Shown: positions 26,294 through 34,870 of the stretch, piece after piece
Numbering within the stretch: position 1 is the first letter of the stretch
Layout of the letters: each line of letters begins with the position of its first letter
NCBI GenBank assembly: GCA_029936425.1
Contig: JAPYSU010000003.1
Location: 186,001-250,000, forward strand
Reading direction: 5' to 3'
Origin: Litorimonas sp.
Lineage (GTDB): Bacteria; Pseudomonadota; Alphaproteobacteria; Caulobacterales; Maricaulaceae
DNA length: 64,000 bases
Made by a program: the position numbers and the translations under genes
The notes under the pieces: generated by a model
The model's database searches: none
What the model saw: the letters and a program-made list of their open reading frames with translations, nothing else
Told to the model about the DNA's origin: nothing

Positions 26294-27198
26294 TACCCCG
26301 CCTTTCTCATCTGCAAAGACGGGCCGGTGAGCAGGCTGGCGATCGCCGCGCCGTCCAATCTATCAAATACTGCAATTGGGGACTTGGAGCGCAGGATCTT
26401 CCGTGAATATCCGTGGTCAGGGTGAACCGTGCCGCGCCAGACGACATTCGTTGTTTGTCTGGGGCCCGAGAAGATGCCGAGATGCACCTCCGCCACAACT
26501 TTATCTTCTGGGTCGAGCAAATGATGTGTGATCATTCCGTTATGTGAGTTGAAAACGGTGCGAAGTATAAACGGATAGTCGCGATCCCACTTACTGGGCG
26601 CTTTGCCCTTTACGGTCCATCCCGCCGCACGGTCACTTATAAAACGACCCTCACGCCATACCGGATCCCCCAAAAAGAAGTCGGTAAAGCCTACATTGTG
26701 AATGCCAAAAAGGGTTTCAGGGCCATCAATCATTGCCAGTTGATAAGCCAAGGTATCAAAAGGAATGATGAGGCTCCCAAATAAAGGCAGTTGCGTCTCG
26801 ATATCGGAATGAGGCCCGCAGTCTCCGACAGATTGAGGTTGAGACGTCTTTCGCAAATATACGAAGCCATCGACCTCCCTAACATCAAAGCCCGCGACTT
26901 TATATCGTTTTGGAACGGATTCGTCGGCGGATAAATTGGGGATTTGTGTGCAATTCCCATTTGCTCCATTAAAGGTCCAGCCATGATAGGCGCACCTTAG
27001 ATCCCCATTGATGACTTTGCCGAGTGAGAGCGGGACGCGTCGATGCGGGCAACGATCCTCCAGTGCCCTGACAACACTGCCAGAGTCGCGAAACAACGCA
27101 ATCTCATCCTGTTCCGTACAGACCCGGATAGGAGACTCCGAGCTTATTTGCTCACTCAGTGCAATTGGATGCCATGGATCGGTGTTTCTTTTTTGCAT
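26293..27198 (-). CDS. Rieske-oxygenase alpha homologue with intact cluster but no mononuclear iron site
   Basis: A 301-residue Rieske protein. The [2Fe-2S] ligands are complete: C50-x-H52 (CPHRR) and C69-x2-H72 (CAYHGW). In the catalytic-domain position, where a D-x2-H-x4-H motif is expected, it reads MIDGPETLFGIHN, with the first histidine and the aspartate replaced. It should hold a cluster but not the oxygen-activating iron. It is first in a leftward operon with the complementary subunit (25274) and an AttH-like gene. An electron-supplying subunit for the partner is the most likely role. Its promoter region is shared with the divergent VOC gene. Confidence 0.85.
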   Translation of the reverse strand: MQKRNTDPWHPIALSEQISSESPIRVCTEQDEIALFRDSGSVVRALEDRCPHRRVPLSLGKVINGDLRCAYHGWTFNGANGNCTQIPNLSADESVPKRYKVAGFDVREVDGFVYLRKTSQPQSVGDCGPHSDIETQLPLFGSLIIPFDTLAYQLAMIDGPETLFGIHNVGFTDFFLGDPVWREGRFISDRAAGWTVKGKAPSKWDRDYPFILRTVFNSHNGMITHHLLDPEDKVVAEVHLGIFSGPRQTTNVVWRGTVHPDHGYSRKILRSKSPIAVFDRLDGAAIASLLTGPSLQMRKAG

Positions 27199-27248
27199 TG
27201 CTTGTCCCGTTAACGGCTTTATTTTTTATTATACATTTTATAAAAACT

Positions 27249-27265
27249 TGTCTAATAAATATTTT
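27249..27265 (+). promoter_or_regulatory. TGTCTAATAAATATTTT box
   Basis: A 17-base element identical to 22830-22846, located 13 bases before the VOC gene start, in the 80-base gap shared with the leftward Rieske operon. It is preceded by a similar A-rich stretch at both sites. Interpreted as a shared operator or promoter element. Confidence 0.45.
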
Positions 27266-27278
27266 GGGAGGTAAGGTT

Positions 27279-27680
27279 ATGCAAGTTAAATCACTCGACC
27301 ACGTCAATATCATATCGCAAGATTTGCATGGCACCGCAAAATTCTATGCAGATCTCCTGCAGTTAGAAGTCAGAGATGGCCCCCCGCCTATGAAGCATGA
27401 CCATGCGCAATGGCTATTCGATGTGCGCGGCAGAGCCGTTATTCATGTCAACGCGGTGGGAGCGTATCAAATTTTTGAGAAAGAGACGTCGCCTGGCGAG
27501 ACGACGGGTGCGTTGCATCATGTGGCATTTGATTGTGACGGCTATGACGATTTACTCGATCGGATTATATCAATGGGCCTAGAATATAAAACCAATGCCG
27601 TCAGTTCAGTGGGGTTACGGCAAGTGTTCGTTTATGACCCCAACGGCGTTTTGCTAGAGCTGAACTTTAGGGGCGACTAA
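27279..27680 (+). CDS. VOC-superfamily (glyoxalase-like) protein
   Basis: A 133-residue single-unit vicinal-oxygen-chelate protein. Probable metal ligands are H8 (LDHVN), H80 or H81 (ALHHVAF) and E127 (LLELNF), consistent with a dimeric metal-dependent lyase, isomerase or dioxygenase. The frame is open from 27159, but ATG at 27279 has GGGAGGTAAGG upstream and starts at the canonical first strand. It begins a rightward operon with an SDR and an MFS permease. The reaction is unknown. Confidence 0.85.
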   Translation: MQVKSLDHVNIISQDLHGTAKFYADLLQLEVRDGPPPMKHDHAQWLFDVRGRAVIHVNAVGAYQIFEKETSPGETTGALHHVAFDCDGYDDLLDRIISMGLEYKTNAVSSVGLRQVFVYDPNGVLLELNFRGD

Positions 27681-27687
27681 AGCCATT

Positions 27688-28470
27688 ATGGATTTAGGTA
27701 TCAAAGGCAAACACGCAATCGTAATGGCTTCCAGTAAAGGACTGGGCTTTGCCTGTGCTAATGCCTTGGCGCGCGAAGGCGTCAACATTGTACTTAATGG
27801 ACGGAGATCGGAACCGGTCCAAAATGCAGCGAAATCGCTTCGGCAAAACCACGGTATTAGCGTTGTCACAGTTGTTGCGGATTGTACCAGCGAAGCGGGG
27901 CGCTCTGAACTCCTCAATGCTTGTCCAGAACCAGACATTCTAATCCTGAATGGAGGGGGGCCGCCGCCGACGGCTTTTGCGAAAACGGATCAGAAAGACT
28001 GGGAAAATACGCTGCATAATACGCTCATTTCACCGCTGCTGATGGTTCAGTCAGTGTTACCGGGTATGCGTGACCGCCAATTTGGACGGATTGTTGCCAT
28101 TACTTCGGCCATGGTGAAAACACCGCATCCCGTCATGTCTTTATCGCACGCCCCACGCACGGGTCTGACAAGCGTGCTCAAATCAATTTCGCGGGACTGC
28201 GTGGCAGATAATGTCACGATCAACCAGCTTCTTCCTGAAAGATTTGACACAGACCGACACAGATCCCTTCTAAAAGCAACATCGAAAGCAAAAGGCGTAA
28301 GTGAAGCCGTTGCCGAGAAAGACATTATAAATTCGTTGGCCGCAGGCCGGCTTGGACGACCAGAAGAATTTGGCGATGCCTGTGCTTTTTTATGTGCGGC
28401 ACAGTCCGGTTATATTTGCGGGCAAAACCTGATGCTCGACGGTGGAAACTATAGGGGTCAGCCCGGGTGA
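27688..28470 (+). CDS. SDR-fold protein with non-canonical active site
   Basis: A 260-residue SDR with the cofactor loop ASSKGLG (14-20) and Ser140 in ITSAM. The Y-x3-K segment reads SLSHAPR: Ser153 stands for Tyr and Arg157 for Lys. This belongs to an SDR group that commonly has LSN(A)xR there, so it is a family trait rather than random decay. Catalysis, if any, is not classical. It is the second gene of the VOC-SDR-MFS operon, 7 bases after VOC. Confidence 0.85.
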   Translation: MDLGIKGKHAIVMASSKGLGFACANALAREGVNIVLNGRRSEPVQNAAKSLRQNHGISVVTVVADCTSEAGRSELLNACPEPDILILNGGGPPPTAFAKTDQKDWENTLHNTLISPLLMVQSVLPGMRDRQFGRIVAITSAMVKTPHPVMSLSHAPRTGLTSVLKSISRDCVADNVTINQLLPERFDTDRHRSLLKATSKAKGVSEAVAEKDIINSLAAGRLGRPEEFGDACAFLCAAQSGYICGQNLMLDGGNYRGQPG

Positions 28471-28474
28471 TACT

Positions 28475-29713
28475 ATGACAAAACCATTTCGCGGTTGGCA
28501 TGTTCTGGCTGGTAGTTTCGTCAATGCAATGCTCGTGGCTGGCGCAAGCGTTTATTCTTTCGGATTGTTTGTAGCGCCAGTTGAAGCGGCTTTTGGCTTA
28601 AGCCGGGAACAGGCCTATCTGGGAATCGAAGTGTTCTTTTTAAGCACGGCGGTTTGGGCCATAGTCACCGGGTTTATAATCGAAAAGTTTTCGGCGCGCG
28701 CCGTTTCAATAGCCGGAGGACTAAGCTTTGGACTCGGTTTTGCCCTGATCGGCACGGCGGTTCACCCCGGGATAATGTTATTGGCAATTTTCGGCCCGAT
28801 TGGTTTTGCTTTTACGGCAGCCGGATCGTTTACCGCAAACGTTCTCGTTACGCGATGGTTTTCCCGCATGCGGGGTCGAGCCCTGGGCATAGCAGCTGTG
28901 TCTACATCCGCAGGTGGATTCTTAGTCGTGCCTATTTTCGCGGCATTCATTGAGGCGCTCGGGTGGCGCCAGGCTTGTCTGGCCGCAGCCCTCATTGTCC
29001 CCTCTGTTATCATTGTATCAAGTTTGCTCTCAATCAGATCCAGGCCGGAAGATATTTCACAATATCCGGACGGCGATTTAATCCAAATTGATAAAACACA
29101 AATCGCGGACGGAGATATTCGTTCCGTGTCCGAACTGCTCAAGGACCCTAATCTTTGGTTGATTGGATTAGCTATCGGTCTTCTGCTGGGGAGTGACCAA
29201 GCCATCTTAACATCATTGGTGCCCTACGGAATTGGGCGCGGGTTTTCATTGCAAGAATCGTCGTTCCTTGTCACCTGCGTTGCGGGCTCAGCTATTTTAG
29301 GTAAAATTTTGATTGGCTGGCTGTCCGAGCGTTTCGATAAACGACTATTATATAGCCTGGTCGCGTGTCTAAATATCACCTTTCTCGTGACCTTACTTTA
29401 TTCGCCCGGATATGTTGGGCTTATGGTTGTGGCCTGTTGTGTCGGATTGGCTGTCGGCGGTGCTGTGCCGATCTGGACTACACTGACGGCGCATTGTTTT
29501 GGACGCGAGAATTTCGGACGCGCGCTTGGCGCTATGAACGCAATTACCGTTCCGATAATGCTGGTGTCCTTGTGGATGGCTGCGCGAACCCATGATATGA
29601 CGGGCGACTATCAATTGGCTTTTAAATTATTCATACCGCAAGTCTTTATGGGAGTCGTTATCATCCAGTTTGTGCGAATGCGGCGAAACAAAGTTCTGGC
29701 ACAGACGGCCTAA
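28475..29713 (+). CDS. MFS transporter (monocarboxylate-type)
   Basis: A 412-residue twelve-helix major facilitator permease. The N-terminus FRGWHVLAGSFVNAML and the loop MRGRALGIA between helices 4 and 5 are typical of the oxalate/formate and monocarboxylate branch. ATG at 28475 follows the SDR stop by 4 bases; the frame extends a little further upstream. It probably imports an acidic substrate or intermediate. It ends the rightward operon. Confidence 0.9.
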   Translation: MTKPFRGWHVLAGSFVNAMLVAGASVYSFGLFVAPVEAAFGLSREQAYLGIEVFFLSTAVWAIVTGFIIEKFSARAVSIAGGLSFGLGFALIGTAVHPGIMLLAIFGPIGFAFTAAGSFTANVLVTRWFSRMRGRALGIAAVSTSAGGFLVVPIFAAFIEALGWRQACLAAALIVPSVIIVSSLLSIRSRPEDISQYPDGDLIQIDKTQIADGDIRSVSELLKDPNLWLIGLAIGLLLGSDQAILTSLVPYGIGRGFSLQESSFLVTCVAGSAILGKILIGWLSERFDKRLLYSLVACLNITFLVTLLYSPGYVGLMVVACCVGLAVGGAVPIWTTLTAHCFGRENFGRALGAMNAITVPIMLVSLWMAARTHDMTGDYQLAFKLFIPQVFMGVVIIQFVRMRRNKVLAQTA

Positions 29714-29733
29714 CCCGGCTCGATTTTTCGGAG

Positions 29734-30258
29734 CTATGTTTCGCGGTGAACATAGGTCATTCTCCCGCCAGCTAACATCAACGCGCAATACATGTTGATC
29801 TCCACAATTTCCGCTTCAGAGAAGTACTTCCGTAAATCGTCAAATACCTGTTCGCCTATGGATTGATAATCGGAGGCGAAGAGGTGGGCGTATTCCATGG
29901 CCGCTTGCTCTGGCGGGGTGAATCTATCATCCTTCTTCTGGATGCAGGCGATGTCAGCCTCGCTCACACGTTCAGATTTTCGGCCGAGCTGGCAGATATC
30001 GCAATCAGTCACGGCGGCAATTTTTAATCGCATAAGCTCACGCAGGCGTTCATCAAGAACACTTCCCGTGTGAAATGCGGACAATAAAGTCAGCCATTTG
30101 CTCGCAAGTTCCGGCCTATGCGCCCAAATTTGAACGGGCAAGCCGTCGCTGAGAACGCCTGCATCCAGAGCGTCCAAAATCTGGTCGTGCAGACGCGGGG
30201 CGAGCGCCTTTATGGGCAAGGGGTCAATTCTGAATGAATCGAGATATTTGTCTGACAT
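29734..30258 (-). CDS. Carboxymuconolactone decarboxylase/AhpD-family protein
   Basis: A 174-residue all-helical protein of the CMD/AhpD fold. The redox or active-site pair C86-x2-C89 (TDCDIC) is present, as in AhpD-like peroxidases. The histidine that usually follows CxxC by three residues is not there (CQLGRKSE). Members occur often in catabolic islands, where their role is unclear. It is a single gene, divergent from the VOC protein at 30352. Confidence 0.82.
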   Translation of the reverse strand: MSDKYLDSFRIDPLPIKALAPRLHDQILDALDAGVLSDGLPVQIWAHRPELASKWLTLLSAFHTGSVLDERLRELMRLKIAAVTDCDICQLGRKSERVSEADIACIQKKDDRFTPPEQAAMEYAHLFASDYQSIGEQVFDDLRKYFSEAEIVEINMYCALMLAGGRMTYVHRET

Positions 30259-30351
30259 AATAGATTCCCGTTGCTGCTATTTTCTTGACACTTTTGCCAT
30301 AATTGTTCAGTTTATGCAAAAGATGTTTATTGCTTGTCCCCGGAGTCTGTC

Positions 30352-31320
30352 ATGTATGATTTGCTGTTAACCGCTGATATGATGGTGCCTGATCCGGATG
30401 GTATGGCAGATTTATTGACCGAAAAACTCGGGATTTATCAGCATAAGAATTGGCGCCAGGCTTTTGACAATCACCCCTATATTGCCCATTTTTTGCGAGT
30501 GCATAAATCTCTTGCTATGTCTCCCACGCGGGTGGAGCCGCAATGGCATTTGGACAAACCCAATCCGGGAGATCCATTTTTCCATGACCATCTTGAAGCA
30601 TTAATGGATTATCAGGGGCGTCACCGGCCCATGGTCACTCACGCAGTCGTTTTGACAATGACCACAGAAAATATGGGCGTGTTGATCGATAAGCTCCATC
30701 GCAATAAACAGCCGTTCAGACTGGCTCAGCGCACAAAAGAAATGCCGTTTGACCGGCTTTGGGTGGGCATGACGCCGGAATCAATTGCCTACCAACCGAG
30801 CGTTGATGGCGGCTTATGTATAGAAATCATACCTACCGAACCGCCCCGGTTTCCGCCTGAAATTTTTACAGATCCGCCCCAACCAAAAGACTTTAACGAA
30901 GGCGAGATGGTGCGCGTTACACGGCGAGGGTTTTTAGTGCGTGATCTGGACTATACCCTGCAGTGCTGTGCTGAAAATATGGATTTGCATACGGATGGCC
31001 CGGTGAGGGAATTTAGCCAAGAGGGCTATAAGCTGGGCCGTTTCTCATTTAGAGCCAAGACAAGCGCGACTTTGGATGTGATCGAGCCGATCCAGTGGGA
31101 CAGTAAAGCGGGCCTTTATTTACATAATTGGGGGGCGGGGCTGTACTATATCCGCATTTCAGTCGTTAATCTTGAAGCCAAGGCCGAGATGCTCCGCGAA
31201 AAAGGCGTTGCATTTGAATGGATCGAATCCAGCGAGGCGGTAGAAGGGCGCTCTCTAATCCGCATCGACCCGGCTGAATTGGAAGGTCAGATGTTCGAGT
31301 TTGAGGAGCATATCGAATAA
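30352..31320 (+). CDS. VOC-superfamily protein with four modules, function unknown
   Basis: A 322-residue protein built of four beta-alpha-beta-beta-beta units, as in extradiol dioxygenases. Only part of a metal site is visible: VTHAVVLTM and LCIEIIPTE could give His and Glu, while the usual metal-histidine strand of the third unit reads RRGFLVRDLD, without His. It is therefore not a standard BphC-type enzyme. ATG at 30352 follows a CCGGAG ribosome site; the frame begins 18 bases earlier with TTG. It ends two bases before the convergent fumarylacetoacetase-family gene. Confidence 0.75.
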   Translation: MYDLLLTADMMVPDPDGMADLLTEKLGIYQHKNWRQAFDNHPYIAHFLRVHKSLAMSPTRVEPQWHLDKPNPGDPFFHDHLEALMDYQGRHRPMVTHAVVLTMTTENMGVLIDKLHRNKQPFRLAQRTKEMPFDRLWVGMTPESIAYQPSVDGGLCIEIIPTEPPRFPPEIFTDPPQPKDFNEGEMVRVTRRGFLVRDLDYTLQCCAENMDLHTDGPVREFSQEGYKLGRFSFRAKTSATLDVIEPIQWDSKAGLYLHNWGAGLYYIRISVVNLEAKAEMLREKGVAFEWIESSEAVEGRSLIRIDPAELEGQMFEFEEHIE

Positions 31321-31322
31321 AA

Positions 31323-32309
31323 TCAAGGCTTCGTGATTTTTGTTCTCAAAATACCGATCTTGGCAATTTCAAGCTCGACGATATCATCAGGCTTCAAGAA
31401 CTTCATTTTCTCCAGGCCGCTGCCATTGCCCACTGTTCCGGAGCCGAGGAATTCTCCCGAATGCAAGGTCTCTGATTGCGAGACATGGGCAATGACATCG
31501 TCAAATTTCCATAACATGTCGCCTGTGTTTCCCCGCCCGAACTCAGTCCCGTTCACGCGAACAATCATGTCCAGATCATACGGGTCGCCGAGTTCGTCCG
31601 GCGTTACAAGACAAGGTCCCATAACATTCGCCGTATCGAAATCCTTGCCTTTGGCCGGGCCAAGCTGACCGCCCATTTCCCGCCCTTGCGCGTCGCGGGC
31701 GCTAATATCATTGAAAATCGTATAACCCAATATGTGATTGGACGCGTCCGCCTTGGAAATATCTTTGCCGGAACGTCCGATGTAACAGCCCCATTCCAAT
31801 TCAAAGTCGAGCATCTTCGAATAGGAAGGCCAGACCACATCATCGTCGGCTCCGATGACAGCAAAGCGGTTTGCCTTGTAATAAATGGGTTGGCGGCGCA
31901 CGGTTTTCAAAACGAGGTCGTCGACAGTGGTGTCCGACTCGGCAAATGCTTTCTCGGGATCCGGCGCGCGCGCCGTCCTCATGCGGCGGGCAGAGGCAAA
32001 GCTCTGCTCCAGATGAAGTTCAAAGCAGGAAAAATCCCGCATCTGGGCCGGCGGCTGTATGGGGGCGCGAAGCCGCACATCCGCTCGTGTAACGATGGCT
32101 TCGGGTGCCGGATCTTTCAGACATGACTTTGCAAGATCGATTGCCTCATCGCAATTGTCGGCCATGGCCTGCACACTGGCCAGCATGGAGGATGGATCCC
32201 CGTATTTTGATTTATACGCCCGATTGAGATCAACAATATGGATATCTTCATCAATGAGTGCACCGGCGCGCTCAAATCCATCCCCGTCTTTAAAAGTTAC
32301 AAGACGCAT
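31323..32309 (-). CDS. Fumarylacetoacetate hydrolase family protein
   Basis: A 328-residue FAH-fold enzyme. Metal ligands E-x-E (FELEWG) and D in NDISARD are visible, with the FAH-typical GSGTVGNGSG turn near the C-terminus. The family hydrolyses, decarboxylates or isomerises 1,3-diketo acids and 2-oxo-dienoates from ring cleavage. It is more distant from, but related to, the FAH protein at 34023. It diverges from the DUF35/thiolase pair; the gap between them contains a TGTCTAAAATAT box. Confidence 0.9.
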   Translation of the reverse strand: MRLVTFKDGDGFERAGALIDEDIHIVDLNRAYKSKYGDPSSMLASVQAMADNCDEAIDLAKSCLKDPAPEAIVTRADVRLRAPIQPPAQMRDFSCFELHLEQSFASARRMRTARAPDPEKAFAESDTTVDDLVLKTVRRQPIYYKANRFAVIGADDDVVWPSYSKMLDFELEWGCYIGRSGKDISKADASNHILGYTIFNDISARDAQGREMGGQLGPAKGKDFDTANVMGPCLVTPDELGDPYDLDMIVRVNGTEFGRGNTGDMLWKFDDVIAHVSQSETLHSGEFLGSGTVGNGSGLEKMKFLKPDDIVELEIAKIGILRTKITKP

Positions 32310-32352
32310 TGCCTATTCTCCATTTGCTTTTATTGCACGAGAATGACATTAA

Positions 32353-32364
32353 TGTCTAAAATAT
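32353..32364 (+). promoter_or_regulatory. TGTCTAA box, variant
   Basis: TGTCTAAAATAT in the 119-base divergent gap between the FAH-family gene and the DUF35 gene. It equals the minus-strand element at 12492-12503 and shares TGTCTAA with the longer boxes at 22830 and 27249. Confidence 0.3.
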
Positions 32365-32428
32365 ACAATGACGCTTTTGCGTTTTTCCTCGTTTCAAACC
32401 GGAGCATAACTGAAGTTATCCAAAGTAT

Positions 32429-32842
32429 ATGGTTCAAATTCTGCCAGAAATAACCCCGGAAAACGCGCCCTTTTGGCAAGGCGGGAAAGACGGTAATTTA
32501 CGCATTGCGAAATGCAATGACTGTTCGGTCTATATTCATCCGCCGAAAAATTTTTGCCCGAAATGCCACTCTCGATCTGTCTCCTCACACGCCGTGTCAG
32601 GGCAGGGAAGGATTGCCAGTTATACCGTCAATTATCAAAAATGGTTACCCGATTTAGAGACACCCTATGTGGTTGCAATTGTCGAGTTGATTGAACAAGA
32701 GGGGTTGCGGTTCGTCACCCGGATTGTTGATTGTGACCCTATGGAAATTAGGATTGGACTTCCGGTGATGGTCACTTTTGAAAACCATGAAGATGTTTGG
32801 TTGCCCCTTTTTAAACCTGAGGAAGGCGCGCCAAGAGCATGA
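32429..32842 (+). CDS. DUF35 OB-fold/zinc-ribbon protein, thiolase partner
   Basis: A 137-residue protein with an N-terminal rubredoxin-like zinc ribbon (C29, C32, C43, C46) and a C-terminal OB-fold (VSGQGRIASYTV, then GLPVMVTFE). DUF35 proteins form complexes with thiolase-fold partners and bind the CoA part of the substrate; in steroid side-chain degradation the homologous domain pairs with an Ltp2-type aldolase. The next gene overlaps it by four bases (ATGA) and encodes just such a partner. Confidence 0.9.
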   Translation: MVQILPEITPENAPFWQGGKDGNLRIAKCNDCSVYIHPPKNFCPKCHSRSVSSHAVSGQGRIASYTVNYQKWLPDLETPYVVAIVELIEQEGLRFVTRIVDCDPMEIRIGLPVMVTFENHEDVWLPLFKPEEGAPRA

Positions 32843-34026
32843 CCAAGCAGGTGTATATTACAGGCGTCGGTCAATCCGAGGTTAAACGGCCCAGCCAAAA
32901 ATCTGCGGCCGATCTGACATTAGACGCCTGTCTGGAAGCCATTAGCGATGCTGGACTTGGGTTGAAGGACATAGACGGCGTTGCTTGCTGGCCTGGGGAT
33001 AATAATAATGGGGCTCCCTTTTCGCCAATTGGTCCGGCTGGGTTGAAAACGCTTTTGGGTCTCGATGTGAAATGGTTCGGAGGCGGATATGAGGGGCCCG
33101 GCCCTATAGCCGGCATCATTAACGGCGCCATGGCGATCGAGGCCGGACTGTGCCGCCATGTTCTGGTGTTCAGGACAATTACAGAATCGACTGCACGTCT
33201 CAAAGACAAAACCGTCAGCACATTAGGAAAAATTGGGGGGAAGACCGGGCGAGATTCAAACCCGCTTTGGATGAATTATACGCCGTTCGATGTGCATTCC
33301 GCGACAATGTTGATCGCTATGTATGCCCAAAAGCATTTTCATGAATACGGATTGACGTCTGATCAACTAGCTCAAATTGCGCTGACTTGCCGTGCCAATG
33401 CAGCGGATAATCCCAAGGCGATTTACAGAGCGCCAATGACGCTCGACGATTATCTGGGGAGCCGGATAATTGCATCTCCCCTGCGCATGTATGATTGCGA
33501 TGTGCATTGCGACGCTTCAACTGCAATCATTCTCTCACGCAAAGACTGCGCGCGGGATACGCGCCGGGACCCCGTGTTAATCGAAGCTATGGGGGCGGCA
33601 CATTCACAGCCATGGTCGTGGGATCAAATCTCATTAACGCATATGGTAACGCGGGATGTCGCGGACGATATGTGGTCGAAAACCGATTTAAAGCCGAAAG
33701 ATGTGGACTGTGCGCAGCTTTATGACGGGTTCTCTATTCTCACGTTGATCTGGATGGAAGCCCTGGGTCTGTGCGGAATTGGGGAAGGGGGCGCGTTTAT
33801 CGAAGGCGGCCAGCGCATCTCCCGCGCAGGTGAAATGCCTATCAATACAAATGGCGGTCAATTATCCGGCGGTCGCACACATGGCTTGGGTTACGTGCAT
33901 GAAGCCTGTCAGCAAATATGGGGACGCGCGGGTGCCCGGCAACTTGAAAAATGCGAAACCGCTGTTGTCGCGGCCGGCGGCGGTCCCCTAGGGGGAAGTG
34001 TATTGCTGAGGCGTGCAGGCCTTTAG
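32839..34026 (+). CDS. Thiolase-like (SCP2-type) protein, possible retro-aldolase
   Basis: A 395-residue thiolase-superfamily protein. The segment where thiolases carry the nucleophilic cysteine reads YEGPGPIAG without Cys, but the C-terminal QLYDGFS and NTNGGQLSGGRTHG motifs are kept. This is how Ltp2-type aldolases differ from true thiolases, so side-chain cleavage by retro-aldol reaction is more likely than thiolysis. It is coupled to the DUF35 gene by an ATGA overlap. DitF of diterpenoid degradation belongs to the same broad SCP2-thiolase group. Its 3' end overlaps the convergent FAH gene by 4 bases. Confidence 0.85.
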   Translation: MTKQVYITGVGQSEVKRPSQKSAADLTLDACLEAISDAGLGLKDIDGVACWPGDNNNGAPFSPIGPAGLKTLLGLDVKWFGGGYEGPGPIAGIINGAMAIEAGLCRHVLVFRTITESTARLKDKTVSTLGKIGGKTGRDSNPLWMNYTPFDVHSATMLIAMYAQKHFHEYGLTSDQLAQIALTCRANAADNPKAIYRAPMTLDDYLGSRIIASPLRMYDCDVHCDASTAIILSRKDCARDTRRDPVLIEAMGAAHSQPWSWDQISLTHMVTRDVADDMWSKTDLKPKDVDCAQLYDGFSILTLIWMEALGLCGIGEGGAFIEGGQRISRAGEMPINTNGGQLSGGRTHGLGYVHEACQQIWGRAGARQLEKCETAVVAAGGGPLGGSVLLRRAGL

Positions 34027-34859
34027 TCGGTTATTCGGTTGCGCAATATTCCGATTTTCTCAACCTCGGCTTCCACGAGATCACCGCGATTAAGGTAGAC
34101 ACCTGTTGCGTCTCCAACGCCGGGAGGCGATCCGGTGAAGAGCACATCACCGGCCCGAAAACTGGAAATATTCTGAACATATTTTATGAGGTCACCTACC
34201 GGAAATGTCATGTCACCGGATGACGCATTTTGACGAACTTCGCCATTCACCCTGAGTGTTAAATCAAGGGCTGGCGAGCCGTCTGGAAATTCATCCTTCG
34301 TGACCACCCAGGGACCTAATCCGGTTGTCCGATCCTGACTCTTGGCCGCGAACAAATCCATACCAATCTTTGGAGATCCATTGCGCTGCAAATCACGCGC
34401 ACTCACGTCATTTCCGGCTGTATACCCGAGAATGCAGGCATAGGGATCGTCCAGATCAATCTCGTCATTCCCGATTACGACAACGAGTTCGACTTCATGA
34501 TCGAGTTTTTCGGTAAGGGGCGGATACCGGATATCGTCGTTTGCCCCAATTAGGGCGGCGTATGCTTTCAAAAAGGCGACGGGTTTGGAGACGGGGTCGA
34601 CACCAAATTCTTCGAGATGTTTGGAATAGTTTGCGCCGGCAACAACCACTCTGTTTACGGGTTCAATCGGGGGTAAAAATCTCACGCTTTCAACGGAAAT
34701 TTCATCCGAGAAAAGATCAAGTGCACTCTTGCCAGCGCCTCGTGTAATCTCTGGTGCCCATTCATGAAAGTCGCCATTAATTTCCTGAACAGTTTTGCCG
34801 TCTTCTGATCCCAATGCCCAAAAAATGCGGTCGTCTTTCTCCAGTCTTGCAAGTCTCAT
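34023..34859 (-). CDS. Fumarylacetoacetate hydrolase family protein
   Basis: A 278-residue FAH-fold enzyme with the metal-binding DHEVELVVVIG and NDVSARD motifs and a FTGSPPGVG turn, the usual form of short FAH proteins such as acylpyruvases and hydratases of catechol meta-cleavage. With the FAH protein at 31323 it gives the island two enzymes for 2-oxo acid intermediates. It is 11 bases downstream of the 2-oxoacid oxidoreductase gene on the same strand, which suggests it makes or uses a 2-oxoacid handled by that enzyme. Confidence 0.9.
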   Translation of the reverse strand: MRLARLEKDDRIFWALGSEDGKTVQEINGDFHEWAPEITRGAGKSALDLFSDEISVESVRFLPPIEPVNRVVVAGANYSKHLEEFGVDPVSKPVAFLKAYAALIGANDDIRYPPLTEKLDHEVELVVVIGNDEIDLDDPYACILGYTAGNDVSARDLQRNGSPKIGMDLFAAKSQDRTTGLGPWVVTKDEFPDGSPALDLTLRVNGEVRQNASSGDMTFPVGDLIKYVQNISSFRAGDVLFTGSPPGVGDATGVYLNRGDLVEAEVEKIGILRNRITD

Positions 34860-34870
34860 AAAGTCTCCGT

